64,000 nt of DNA from Clostridia bacterium (lineage in GTDB: Bacteria; Bacillota; Clostridia; Oscillospirales; Acutalibacteraceae), in NCBI GenBank assembly GCA_017407705.1, contig JAFQWA010000030.1:1-64000 (forward strand). The letters are read 5' to 3'. Numbering within the stretch: position 1 is the stretch's first letter; every line of letters begins with the position of its first letter. Of the stretch, positions 27,317-35,898 are shown piece after piece. A program made the translations under genes and the position numbers. Below the pieces are notes generated by a model, which worked only from the letters and a program-made list of their open reading frames with translations, was not told where the DNA came from and searched no databases.

Positions 27317-28483
27317 TTATTTTGCAAATTTTAAAACGGTTTCCATTACATAGTCACCGAACTCAGAGCAGGTGCAGCCGGTGTTTCTACCTGTAACTAC
27401 CAGCTTTTTCTCCTCATAAGCGCAGAAGTCAAGTGCTTTTTCAAGCAAGTCTGCCTGCTTCTGATAGCCGATGTGTGAAAGCATCATAACGGTAGCTCTG
27501 AGCATTGAGCAAGGATCAGCAAAGTTTTCTCTGCCCTCCTCGATCATACGCAGACCTGAACCGTGGATAGCCTCAAACATAGCATAGCGTTTACCTAAGT
27601 TAGCGCTACCTGCAGTACCAACGCCACCCTGGAACTCAGCAGCCTCATCAGTGATGATGTCGCCGTAAAGGTTGGGCAGTACAAACACCTTAAAGTCACG
27701 ACGACGTTTTAAGTCGATAAGCTTTGCAGTAGTGATGTCGATATACCAGTCGTCAGTAACGATCTCGGGATACTCCTTGCCGATGTTCTGGCAAAGCTCT
27801 AAGAACTTACCGTCGGTAGTTTTAACAACGTTAGCCTTTGTGATGATAGATACACGCTCTTTTTTGTTTGCACGTGCATATTCATAAGCCATTCTTGCAA
27901 TTCTTTCAGTACCCTGAGTGGTGGTAACTGTAAAGTCAACAGCCAGGTCCTCAGTAACGTTGCAACCGTCGGAACCTAAGGTGTAAGCACCTTCAGTGTT
28001 CTCACGGAAGAAGGTCCAGTCAATACCCTGCTCGGGAACTTTAACGGGACGTACGTTTGCAAAAAGGTCAAGCTCTTTACGCATAGCAACGTTAGCGCTC
28101 TCAACGTTGGGCCAGGGATCGCCCTTACGGGGTGTGGTTGTGGGGCCCTTTAAGATAACGTGGCACTCTTTAAGCTGAGCCAATACGTCATCGGGAATAG
28201 CCTTGTTTTCCTCAACACGACGCTCGATTGTAAGACCGTCAATATATCTGATCTCGATCTTACCTGCTTCAACCTCGTCTTTAAGCAAGAACTCCAAAAC
28301 ACGGGCAGACTCCTTTGTGATAACGGGGCCGATACCGTCGCCGCCGCAAACACCGATAATGATTTTATCGAGCTTTGCATAGTCCACAAAATCTGCCTCG
28401 TTTTTCATTCTGTCAACACGCTGAAGCTGTGCTGACATAACCTTGGTAAACTGAGCAATAGCTGCTTCTAATCTTTTGTCCAT
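27317..28483 (-). CDS. icd: Isocitrate/isopropylmalate-type dehydrogenase, probably isocitrate dehydrogenase
   Basis: 388 residues from the ATG at 28481-28483 behind AAGGAGATTTTAGTT. Beta-decarboxylating dehydrogenase family: GVCGGDGIGPVITKE near the N-terminus, WTFFRENTEGAYTLG (substrate loop), KANVVKTTDG and LYGDIITDEAAEFQGG (metal Asp). The cofactor region reads FEAIHGSGLRMIEEG rather than the usual HGSAPDIAG, so NAD versus NADP cannot be read off. Location directly after aconitase and near citrate synthase points to isocitrate to 2-oxoglutarate rather than leucine synthesis. No leuCD genes are present. Confidence 0.88.
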   Translation of the reverse strand: MDKRLEAAIAQFTKVMSAQLQRVDRMKNEADFVDYAKLDKIIIGVCGGDGIGPVITKESARVLEFLLKDEVEAGKIEIRYIDGLTIERRVEENKAIPDDVLAQLKECHVILKGPTTTPRKGDPWPNVESANVAMRKELDLFANVRPVKVPEQGIDWTFFRENTEGAYTLGSDGCNVTEDLAVDFTVTTTQGTERIARMAYEYARANKKERVSIITKANVVKTTDGKFLELCQNIGKEYPEIVTDDWYIDITTAKLIDLKRRRDFKVFVLPNLYGDIITDEAAEFQGGVGTAGSANLGKRYAMFEAIHGSGLRMIEEGRENFADPCSMLRATVMMLSHIGYQKQADLLEKALDFCAYEEKKLVVTGRNTGCTCSEFGDYVMETVLKFAK

Positions 28484-28496
28484 AACTAAAATCTCC

Positions 28497-30434
28497 TTAT
28501 TTAGAACTGAGTTTTGTGTAATTAAGTAATCCGCCTGCAATAAGCATATCACGCTGACGCTGTGCGAAATCCAAGTTCAGTGTAATGCTGTCGCCGGTGG
28601 TTTTATTAGTCATAACGAACTGGGTATCACCGTTTTCAATGGCAGTTTTAATTCCCTGCAAGGATAACTCATCATTGCAGCTTATTTTATCGTAATCAGC
28701 CTCATTTTTGAAGGTAAGAGGAATGATACCTGCATTGATAAGGTTTGCCACGTGAATTCGTGCAAAGGACTTGGTGATAACTGCTTTAATGCCCAGATAC
28801 AGCGGAACTAAGGCTGCGTGCTCACGGGATGAGCCCTGACCGTAGTTTGCGCCGCCGATGATAATTCCCTTGCCTGCCTTTTTGCAGTTTTCTGCAAAGT
28901 TTTCGTCACACTGCTTAAAGCAGAACTGTGAGAGGTAAGGAATATTTGAACGGTAAGGCAATATTTTTGCACCTGCAGGCATAATGTGGTCGGTGGTGAT
29001 GTTATCCTCTACCTTAAGCACGGCAGGAGCGGTAATATCGTCAACCAAAACGTCTGATTTGGGGAAGGGCTTAATGTTGGGACCGCGCAGGATCTCAACG
29101 TTTTTCGCATCCTCAACACTTGCAGGAGCCACGATCATATTATCATTGATATAGAATTTATCGGGCATTTTGATCTCGGTGTAGCCGTCACACTCAGTGG
29201 GATCTGTCAGGTAGCCGTTTACTGCAGAGGCTGCAGCAGTTTCGGGGCTTACAAGGTAGATCTGACCGTCAGCAGTACCGGAACGTCCCTCAAAGTTACG
29301 GTTAAAGGTTCTCAGTGAAACACCCTTTGAGTTAGGTGACTGACCCATACCGATACAAGGTCCGCAAGCACATTCCAAAATACGTGCACCTGCAGCGATA
29401 AGATCGTCCAAAGCGCCGCACTGAGCAAGCATATTAAATACCTGCTTTGAACCGGGAGCAATACCAAGGCTAACGTCGGGGTGAACAGTCTTGCCTTTGA
29501 GCATCTGAGCAACTCTGAGCATATCACGAAGTGAGGAGTTGGTGCAGGAGCCGATAAGCACCTGATCCACCTTGATCTCACCGATCTCTTTTATGGATTT
29601 AACGTTATCAGGCATATGAGGCATTGCTGCAGCAGGCTCTAAGGTTGATAAATCAATGTTGATTATCTCATCGTAAACTGCATCCTCATCAGCTTTAATT
29701 TCAACGAAGTCCTCGCCTCTGTTCTGAGCAATCATAAACTGCTTTGTGATCTCATCTGAGGGGAATACTGAGGTAGATGCACCCAGCTCAGCACCCATAT
29801 TTGTAATAGTAGCACGTTCGGGAACGGACAAGGTCTTTACACCCTCGCCGCCATATTCAACAATCTTACCTACGCCGCCTTTAACTGACATAATGCGGAG
29901 TACTTCCAAAATAACGTCCTTAGCGGAAACATAAGGACGAAGTTTGCCTGTAAGGTTGATTCTTACCATTTTAGGCATAGTGATGTGGTAAGCACCACCG
30001 CCCATAGCCACAGCAACATCCATACCGCCGGCACCAAATGCCAACATACCGATACCGCCGCAGGTGGGAGTATGACTGTCGGAGCCGATAAGAGTTTTAC
30101 CGGGGATACCGAATCTCTCAAGGTGTACCTGATGGCAAATACCGTTACCGGGACGTGAGAAATAAATTCCGTGCTTTTTAGCGATAGAGCCGATAAAACG
30201 GTGGTCATCGGCATTTTCAAAACCGGTCTGCAAAGTGTTATGGTCGATATAAGCAACACTACGCTCGGTTTTAACTCTGTCAACACCCATAGCTTCAAAC
30301 TCTAAATATGCCATAGTTCCTGTTGCATCCTGAGTTAAGGTCTGGTCAATTCTTAAACCTATGTCACTGCCCTTTTCAAGCTTGCCTTCCACAAGATGGG
30401 CTTTGATGATTTTTTCTGCAATAGTAAATCCCAT
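28497..30434 (-). CDS. acn: Aconitate hydratase
   Basis: 645 residues, the compact mitochondrial-like/clostridial aconitase. It isomerises citrate to isocitrate. Three Fe-S cysteines are visible: one in IGSCTNSSLRDM and two in LECACGPCIGMGQ. Active-site motifs DSHTPTCGGIGMLAFGAGG and GGANYGQGSSREHAALVP (swivel domain) are intact. First gene of the operon, 13 nt before icd. Together with citrate synthase at 32.8 kb it supplies 2-oxoglutarate. Confidence 0.95.
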   Translation of the reverse strand: MGFTIAEKIIKAHLVEGKLEKGSDIGLRIDQTLTQDATGTMAYLEFEAMGVDRVKTERSVAYIDHNTLQTGFENADDHRFIGSIAKKHGIYFSRPGNGICHQVHLERFGIPGKTLIGSDSHTPTCGGIGMLAFGAGGMDVAVAMGGGAYHITMPKMVRINLTGKLRPYVSAKDVILEVLRIMSVKGGVGKIVEYGGEGVKTLSVPERATITNMGAELGASTSVFPSDEITKQFMIAQNRGEDFVEIKADEDAVYDEIINIDLSTLEPAAAMPHMPDNVKSIKEIGEIKVDQVLIGSCTNSSLRDMLRVAQMLKGKTVHPDVSLGIAPGSKQVFNMLAQCGALDDLIAAGARILECACGPCIGMGQSPNSKGVSLRTFNRNFEGRSGTADGQIYLVSPETAAASAVNGYLTDPTECDGYTEIKMPDKFYINDNMIVAPASVEDAKNVEILRGPNIKPFPKSDVLVDDITAPAVLKVEDNITTDHIMPAGAKILPYRSNIPYLSQFCFKQCDENFAENCKKAGKGIIIGGANYGQGSSREHAALVPLYLGIKAVITKSFARIHVANLINAGIIPLTFKNEADYDKISCNDELSLQGIKTAIENGDTQFVMTNKTTGDSITLNLDFAQRQRDMLIAGGLLNYTKLSSK

Positions 30435-30469
30435 TTACAAATCCTCCTGATTTAATCATATAATAGAAC

Positions 30470-30498
30470 ATTATCCTACAAAACCGCCAAATTGTCAA
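30470..30498 (-). promoter_or_regulatory. Promoter of acn-icd(-rex)
   Basis: On the minus strand TTGACA (30493-30498) and GATAAT (30470-30475) are 17 nt apart. A TCAGGAGGATTTGTAA ribosome site precedes the acn ATG. Confidence 0.85.
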
Positions 30499-30509
30499 TG
30501 TTTTAACAA
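30492..30509. promoter_or_regulatory. Rex-box-like operator overlapping the acn -35
   Basis: TTGTCAATGTTTTAACAA differs at one position (C for T) from the clostridial Rex consensus TTGTTAA-N4-TTAACAA. It covers the whole -35 hexamer, so bound Rex would block polymerase. The rex gene lies in the same gene run. Confidence 0.7.
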
Positions 30510-30550
30510 AACTTTTTACTCGCATTTAAAAAATTTACAATTACAGATTA

Positions 30551-30579
30551 TTGAAAATCGGAGTAAAATGAGGTATGCT
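30551..30579 (+). promoter_or_regulatory. Promoter of the lemA-TPM genes
   Basis: TTGAAA (30551-30556) and TATGCT (30574-30579) with a 17-nt spacer, 32 nt before the ATG. It is divergent from the acn promoter. Confidence 0.55.
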
Positions 30580-30611
30580 ATAAACATAAACTTTTATAAA
30601 GGGTGATACTT

Positions 30612-31193
30612 ATGAAAAACAAAGGTTTAATTATTACACTGTGCGCCATACTGGGTGTTGCTTTAATATTCGGTATTATGTGCATATCAACCTATAACGG
30701 ACTGGTGTCTGAAGAAGAATCCCTTAACGAGCTTAAGGGTAACGTTCAGTCAACCCTGCAGCGCCGTAACGACCTTATCCCCAATTTGGTGTCAACCGTA
30801 AAGGGATATGCCGCTCACGAGCAGGAGGTTTATACCGCCATAGCCGATGCACGTGCTGCCTTGTCAGGCGCAACTGCTTCGGGTGATATTGAGCAGATGC
30901 AAAACGCAAACGCTCAGCTGGACTCTGCACTCTCACGCTTGCTGGTAGTGGTTGAAAATTATCCCGAATTAAAAGCAAATCAGAACTTTATTCAGCTGCA
31001 GGACGAACTGGCAGGTACTGAAAACCGTATTAACGTTGCAAGAATAAAATACAACGAGGGTGTTAAGACCTACAACAAAAAGGTACGTTCCTTCCCCTCA
31101 AACATTTTTGCAGGTATGTTCGGATTTGAGACTGCACAAAGCTTTGAGGCAAGTGAGTCTGCTCAGCAAGCTCCCTCTATTTCCTTCGATTAA
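30612..31193 (+). CDS. lemA: LemA family membrane protein
   Basis: 193 residues from the ATG at 30612 (a GTG three codons earlier is inside the AAAGGGTG site). One N-terminal membrane helix, then a long helical bundle with the LemA signature VQSTLQRRNDLIPNLVSTVK and AALSGA...NAQLDSALSRLL. Function is unclear; LemA is often paired with TPM-domain proteins, as here (11-nt gap). Confidence 0.92.
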   Translation: MKNKGLIITLCAILGVALIFGIMCISTYNGLVSEEESLNELKGNVQSTLQRRNDLIPNLVSTVKGYAAHEQEVYTAIADARAALSGATASGDIEQMQNANAQLDSALSRLLVVVENYPELKANQNFIQLQDELAGTENRINVARIKYNEGVKTYNKKVRSFPSNIFAGMFGFETAQSFEASESAQQAPSISFD

Positions 31194-31204
31194 GGTAAGT
31201 TTTA

Positions 31205-32002
31205 ATGAAAGCATTTATTAGAAATCTGCTGTGTTTAAGCTTTGCAGCAGTGCTTGTCGCCCTGCCTTTTACGGTGTCAGCAGCCAAATATCCCTCACCT
31301 ACCCCAGACTTTTTTGTTAACGATTTTGCCGATGTTATCCACAGCTCCCACGAGTCCCGGATGCAGCAAATGGGCGAAACACTTTACGAAAACACCTCGG
31401 CTCAGGTAGTGGTTTGCACCGTTGAGTCCTTAAACGGTGAGGATATCAGGTCCTACGGCTATAATCTGGCTGAGCAATGGGAGATCGGTGATGAACGAAA
31501 TGACAGCGGCGTTTTACTGCTGTTTGCCCTTAACGACCGTCAGGTGTCCATTGAAGTGGGCTACGGTTTGGAGGGCGATCTGACCGACGGTAGAACCGGT
31601 AGGATATTAGATGAGTTCGCTATCCCCGATTTTTATGATGATAACTTTTCCCAAGGTCTTTACAACACTTACGAAGAGCTGATCCGTTTGGTGTCGCAGA
31701 TAGACAGTGAAGGCGGCATAGAAGAGGAAAGTGATGGTTCGGATTTAGTTACCATCATTGTTGGAATAATAGTTTTTATTATTATCATATCCCTGTTCTT
31801 CTTTAAAGGTGGCGGCAGAGGTAAGCGTCATATTGATATTATGGATATACTGATCGCAAAGCATATATTTGATGGCGGAAGTCATCACGGCGGATTTGGC
31901 GGAGGTGGATTCCGTGGCGGTGGCGGTGGCTTCGGCGGCGGAGGTGGATTCCGTGGCGGTGGCGGCGGCTTCGGCGGTGGCGGAAGCTCAAGAGGATTTT
32001 AA
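31205..32002 (+). CDS. TPM-domain protein with Gly-rich C-terminus
   Basis: 265 residues. Signal peptide to about residue 26 (FTVSAAKYP), TPM domain at 35-160 (NDFADVIHSS..., YGLEGDLTDGRTGRILDE), one membrane helix near 182-200 (IIVGIIVFIIIISLFFF), then a Gly/Phe-rich tail (GGGGFRGGGGGFGGGG). The domain should face outside. YgcG/TPM proteins are linked to membrane-protein quality control, but no exact role is known. The tail is built on an approximately 36-nt DNA repeat (31895-31990). Confidence 0.88.
   Translation: MKAFIRNLLCLSFAAVLVALPFTVSAAKYPSPTPDFFVNDFADVIHSSHESRMQQMGETLYENTSAQVVVCTVESLNGEDIRSYGYNLAEQWEIGDERNDSGVLLLFALNDRQVSIEVGYGLEGDLTDGRTGRILDEFAIPDFYDDNFSQGLYNTYEELIRLVSQIDSEGGIEEESDGSDLVTIIVGIIVFIIIISLFFFKGGGRGKRHIDIMDILIAKHIFDGGSHHGGFGGGGFRGGGGGFGGGGGFRGGGGGFGGGGSSRGF
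31895..31990 (+). repeat. Tandem 36-nt repeat coding the Gly/Phe tail
   Basis: About two and a half near-identical units (GGAGGTGGATTCCGTGGCGG and neighbours), encoding GGGGFRGGGGGF. Length polymorphism by slippage is possible. Confidence 0.75.
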
Positions 32003-32011
32003 GGTGATGAA

Positions 32012-32770
32012 ATGTATATAGATGAATTTAATCAGGACGTTTCAAAGGAATACAATTATTTCTTTGAGGTTAGCTCCTTTGATGCCGGCTACAATAGATT
32101 TATCAAGCCCTCATCACAGCTGAAATTTCAGCAGCAGTCGGGTGAAGATCATTTAAAGTGCTTTGGTCTGCCCTACTCTGTTATGTACGATAAGGGTATG
32201 GTGTTTGTAGCCACCGGCTCCCACTCGGTAATTCACAGAACTCCCCTTTTAGGCGAAAAGCTGAAAATCGTTACCTGGCATCGTGGCAACAAGGGAGTGA
32301 GATTTTACCGTTACTATAACTGGGTAGATGAAAAGGGCGATGTTATAATCGAGTCTTGTGGTGTGTTTGCCTTGGTGAACCCCAAAACCCACTCGCTGTT
32401 ACGTCCGTCGGTTTTCGAGGCAGACGGACTCCCCGATAACCCCGACAGATTTAATGTGTGCGGTGAACCCGTCCGTATAAAGTTTCCTAAAACGGATAAC
32501 GTTACCACCCATTCAAGAAAGGTCAGGTACTCTGATCTTGACTACAACGGGCATATCAACAACACCGTTTACGCTGATATAGTTGCGGATCATATCCCAC
32601 ATATTACCCACAAGCGGATAACAAGTATGGGCATTGACTTTTTAAAGGAAGCCTTGCCCGAGGATGTTTTGGAAATATCCACCGCAGTTGTGGACGATAA
32701 GGTATATGTTAAAGGCACTCACAGCAGAGGCGATTGTTTTTGCGCTGTATGTACTATGGAGAATAGATAA
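32012..32770 (+). CDS. Acyl-ACP thioesterase (hotdog fold)
   Basis: 252 residues, two tandem hotdog domains. Signature elements: FDAGYNRFIKPSSQLKFQQQ at the start and the second-domain motif YSDLDYNGHINNTVYADIV with the conserved N-G-H-I-N-N. It releases free fatty acid from acyl carrier protein in the cytosol. Ten nt after the TPM gene, so possibly co-transcribed by position, with no obvious functional link. Confidence 0.9.
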   Translation: MYIDEFNQDVSKEYNYFFEVSSFDAGYNRFIKPSSQLKFQQQSGEDHLKCFGLPYSVMYDKGMVFVATGSHSVIHRTPLLGEKLKIVTWHRGNKGVRFYRYYNWVDEKGDVIIESCGVFALVNPKTHSLLRPSVFEADGLPDNPDRFNVCGEPVRIKFPKTDNVTTHSRKVRYSDLDYNGHINNTVYADIVADHIPHITHKRITSMGIDFLKEALPEDVLEISTAVVDDKVYVKGTHSRGDCFCAVCTMENR

Positions 32771-32773
32771 AAT

Positions 32774-32806
32774 AAAAAATCCTTCCTATCAAAGGAAGGA
32801 TTTTTT
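32774..32806. terminator. Bidirectional terminator
   Basis: AAAAAATCCTTCCT / AGGAAGGATTTTTT stem with U-tracts on both strands, between the convergent thioesterase and citrate synthase genes. Confidence 0.95.
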
Positions 32807-32809
32807 ATT

Positions 32810-34165
32810 TTATCTGTCAGCCAGTTTAGTGTACTTGTTTTCCTGCTTTACGTTGATATACGACGGACGAATAATCTTGCCCGAATTCTGTATTTCCTCT
32901 ATACGGTGTGCACTCCAGCCTGCAATACGTGCAATGGCAAAAATGGGAGTAAACAGCTCGTAAGGAAGACCCAGCATTTTATATACCATACCTGAATAAA
33001 AGTCCACGTTTGCACTAACGCCCTTATACATCTTACGGCGATTTGCAATAATCTCAGGTGCAAGCTTTTCCACAGTTTCGTACAGCACAAACTCCTTCTC
33101 CATACCCTTTTCCTCAGACAGCTTCTTTGCATACATACGAAGAATATCTGCTCTGGGATCGGACAAGGAATAAACTGCGTGGCCCATTCCGTAGATAAGA
33201 CCTGCGTTATCAAACGCCTTTTTATCCAGCAGCCTTACAAGGTAATCCTCAATCTCGGCTTTACTGTCAGTATTGATGTTTGCCTTCATATCGTCAAACA
33301 TCTGCATAACCTTAATGTTAGCGCCACCGTGACGGGGTCCTTTCAATGAACCCAATGCCGCTGAAATTGCCGAATAAGTATCGGTGCCCGATGAGGTCAC
33401 CACGTGGGTGGTGAAGGTGGAGTTGTTTCCGCCGCCGTGTTCTGCATGTATCACCAGCGCCAAGTCTAACAGCTTTGCCTCTAAATGAGTAAACTCACCG
33501 TTCTCACGAAGGATATATAAAATGTTTTCAGCAGTGTTATACTCGGGTTTCGGGTGATGAATAAACAGACTGTTGTTATTGTGATAATGCTGGAACGACT
33601 GATAGCCGTAAACCGCCAAAAGAGGAAACTCCGCTATCAACTGCAAACACTGACGAAGCACGTTGGCAGTTGAAATATCATCGGGGTTTTCGTCATAAGC
33701 GTACAAAGCAAGTACACTTCTGGATAAAATGTTCATCATATCCTTGCCCGGTGCTTTCAAAATAAGGTCACGGACAAAGGAAGGCGGCAAGGAACGGTAT
33801 TTGGACAGCTGCTCATTAAAACATTTAAGCTCCTGCTCATTGGGAAGCTTGGAAAACAGTAAAAGATATACTGTTTCTTCAAAGCCCCAACGGTCCTCCT
33901 CTAAAAATCCCGACACAATATCCTTAATATTGATACCACGGTAATAAAGCTCACCCTGACAGGATATGTCGTTGCCTTCACTGTCCTTATCCTTGGATTT
34001 AATACGGGATACCTCAGTGAGTCCTGCCACGACACCGTTGCCGTTTAAATCACGCAAACCACGTTTAACGTCGTGCTGGGCATACATATCCGGTGCTATA
34101 TGATTATTTGCATCAGACATCTGTGCAAGTTGTTGTATATATGGAGTGATCTCACAGTAATTCAT
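32810..34165 (-). CDS. gltA: Citrate synthase
   Basis: 451 residues. It condenses acetyl-CoA and oxaloacetate. Catalytic His motifs: LVIHAEHGGGNNSTFTTHVV and GPRHGGANIKVMQMF, then YGMGHAVYSLSDPRADIL. The N-terminus is about 60 residues longer than in short bacterial forms, as in other clostridial enzymes. A GGAGG site lies before the ATG. It sits 36 nt after an unknown gene on the same strand and may end the 35.8-32.8 kb operon. It supplies citrate to aconitase at 28.5-30.4 kb. Confidence 0.95.
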   Translation of the reverse strand: MNYCEITPYIQQLAQMSDANNHIAPDMYAQHDVKRGLRDLNGNGVVAGLTEVSRIKSKDKDSEGNDISCQGELYYRGINIKDIVSGFLEEDRWGFEETVYLLLFSKLPNEQELKCFNEQLSKYRSLPPSFVRDLILKAPGKDMMNILSRSVLALYAYDENPDDISTANVLRQCLQLIAEFPLLAVYGYQSFQHYHNNNSLFIHHPKPEYNTAENILYILRENGEFTHLEAKLLDLALVIHAEHGGGNNSTFTTHVVTSSGTDTYSAISAALGSLKGPRHGGANIKVMQMFDDMKANINTDSKAEIEDYLVRLLDKKAFDNAGLIYGMGHAVYSLSDPRADILRMYAKKLSEEKGMEKEFVLYETVEKLAPEIIANRRKMYKGVSANVDFYSGMVYKMLGLPYELFTPIFAIARIAGWSAHRIEEIQNSGKIIRPSYINVKQENKYTKLADR

Positions 34166-34201
34166 ATTTTACCTCCTCTGTAAAACTGTATCACTTATAT
34201 T

Positions 34202-34666
34202 TTATTGCTGTGTGAAGGTTACTATGTCACTTACCGCCTGCAATTTTTTGGAATTGGCGGCAAACAGGTTAATGGTTTTGGGTATGGCTATTATCAGCAC
34301 CCAGTGTTCGTCTGAAAGCTTATACAATTCCTGCTTCACGCACTTTTTACGTCGGTTATAATAATTGACTATCTTCACGGTGGAATTGATTATTTTAGAC
34401 AAATACTGTGCGGCATCATCCACCCACTCTAATGCTGTATCGTAGTCAAAAGCGTAAAATTTACGCACCACCTTAGCGCAGGTGATGATGATTGCACCGT
34501 CATACACCGTTAAGCTCAAACGGTTTACGGAATCCAGCACTATTTTTATTGTATCCTGATTTTTATCGGTAACCAGCAATCTTCTGTCGATACTGCTTAC
34601 CTTTTTCAGCAGCTTTTCCACCAGTTCATCGGAATTTTTAATTCCCTTGGGCATTTTTATAAACAT
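34202..34666 (-). CDS. Uncharacterised protein, 154 residues
   Basis: Not recognised. The start may be the ATG at 34664 or the in-frame Met at codon 5 (MPKGIKNSDELVEKLL). Predicted mixed alpha/beta, no signal peptide; basic patches (YYNRRKKCVKQ) and several beta strands (LSLTVYDGAIIITCAK). The neighbours are rnhA (11 nt upstream) and citrate synthase downstream, same strand, no terminator between, so it is probably expressed with them. Confidence 0.75.
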   Translation of the reverse strand: MFIKMPKGIKNSDELVEKLLKKVSSIDRRLLVTDKNQDTIKIVLDSVNRLSLTVYDGAIIITCAKVVRKFYAFDYDTALEWVDDAAQYLSKIINSTVKIVNYYNRRKKCVKQELYKLSDEHWVLIIAIPKTINLFAANSKKLQAVSDIVTFTQQ

Positions 34667-34677
34667 ACTGCACCACT

Positions 34678-35115
34678 CTATCTGAATTTTTCTATTTGTC
34701 CGGTGGCTAATTTATCGCACCGCTCGTTTTCGGGGTGACCTGCGTGGCCCTTTACCCAGACAAATTCTACTTTATGATACTCGGTCAGTTCAAGTAACTG
34801 CTCAAACAGATCCACGTTTAAAGCAGGTTTTTTATCTGCCTTACGCCAACCGTTTTTCTGCCAAGACCTTGCCCAGCCGTTGTTTATGGCATCGCAAACA
34901 TACTTGGAGTCGGTGGTAAGGGTAACGTCGCAAGGCTCCTTTAATGCTGATAATGCCGAAATCACCGCAGTCAGCTCCATACGGTTGTTGGTGGTATCAC
35001 CCTCACCGCCGCTGAGCTCTTTTTCAACACCGTTATAGCGCAGCACTGCACCCCATCCACCGGGACCGGGGTTGCCGGAGCAAGCGCCGTCGGTAAAAAT
35101 TTCTACCTGCTTCAT
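34678..35115 (-). CDS. rnhA: Ribonuclease HI
   Basis: 145 residues. It cleaves the RNA strand of RNA-DNA hybrids. The catalytic set is complete: D9 ([11 protein letters not shown]), E47 (NNRMEL), D69 (TTDSKY) and D134 (ERCDKLA), with His124 in the flexible loop ([10 protein letters not shown]). It overlaps the stop of the DUF6062 gene by one base. Confidence 0.96.
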   Translation of the reverse strand: MKQVEIFTDGACSGNPGPGGWGAVLRYNGVEKELSGGEGDTTNNRMELTAVISALSALKEPCDVTLTTDSKYVCDAINNGWARSWQKNGWRKADKKPALNVDLFEQLLELTEYHKVEFVWVKGHAGHPENERCDKLATGQIEKFR

Positions 35116-35810
35116 TACATCTCACCTCTTGACGTTAAAAAGGCAAAGGCACGTTCAATAGAGTCCTTAGCCCTATCAAACTCATCGGTTTCGCCACCTG
35201 CGTTACGGTAATCAAACATTTTGGTAAACTTATTTACGTCCACTGTCAGCTCTGACAAATACTTCTCAGCCAGATTATTACAATCTGCTGAAAAATCAGA
35301 CAGTCTTTTCTTATCCATTGAATTAGACGCCTCTTCCATCAAAAGACGGTAATGAGGCAAACACAAGCATTCCTGATCCTTAAACAGTCGGCGAAAATCC
35401 GACTCGTTGGCGTACATACGCAGTGTGGTAGCTATAAGACGCTCCATGCCCCACTGAATTCTGTCACACACAAAGCAGGTTTCTTCTATTCTGGCAGCTT
35501 TATATGCAGTCTTTTTAGCAGAGGGCTTGATAAACGACTTTTTAAACAGCTCATTTTTCACACTGTCAAGATGTGTTTCCAAAATAAGCGCTAAGGACAG
35601 TCGGTTTTTACCCTTCATCATCATTTCAAGATGGTCCTTGCAAAAGCCCAGCTCATTTGTTTTGATACGCACGTCAGGCTCCATCATAGCGGCACCTAAA
35701 ATATACTCCACCATACGGCTTTCAATGGTATTTCTCATACGGCAGATGGGACATCCGTCCTTCGGCTCAAAAACCTCACTTATAGGTATAGTGCAAATAT
35801 CATCACGCAT
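35115..35810 (-). CDS. DUF6062 family protein
   Basis: 231 residues with an N-terminal CPICRM motif ([19 protein letters not shown]), a second Cys-His motif ([12 protein letters not shown]) and a third (CFVCDRI, later CLCLPHY). The paired C-x2-C and C-x2-H elements suggest metal binding. Typical clostridial family of unknown function. First gene of the run DUF6062-rnhA-unknown-gltA. Confidence 0.85.
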   Translation of the reverse strand: MRDDICTIPISEVFEPKDGCPICRMRNTIESRMVEYILGAAMMEPDVRIKTNELGFCKDHLEMMMKGKNRLSLALILETHLDSVKNELFKKSFIKPSAKKTAYKAARIEETCFVCDRIQWGMERLIATTLRMYANESDFRRLFKDQECLCLPHYRLLMEEASNSMDKKRLSDFSADCNNLAEKYLSELTVDVNKFTKMFDYRNAGGETDEFDRAKDSIERAFAFLTSRGEM

Positions 35811-35838
35811 TTACTTGTCCTCATTTCAATGTTAGTAC

Positions 35839-35867
35839 TTTAAATTATACCATAAATCTGTTATAAT
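35839..35867. promoter_or_regulatory. Overlapping divergent promoters (DUF6062 and OGG1-type gene)
   Basis: Plus strand: TTTAAA (35839-35844), 17 nt, TATAAT (35862-35867). Minus strand: TATAAT at 35844-35849 with a weak -35. The two promoters share DNA, so their use may be mutually exclusive. Confidence 0.55.
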
Positions 35868-35898
35868 TAAAATACAAACTTTGAAGGATATGTAAAAA

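Noticed and set aside
27317..30434. Leucine biosynthesis (leuB/leuC) for the acn-icd pair
   Set aside because: The aconitase is a single full-length chain with its swivel domain, no leuD is separate, and citrate synthase and rex are nearby.
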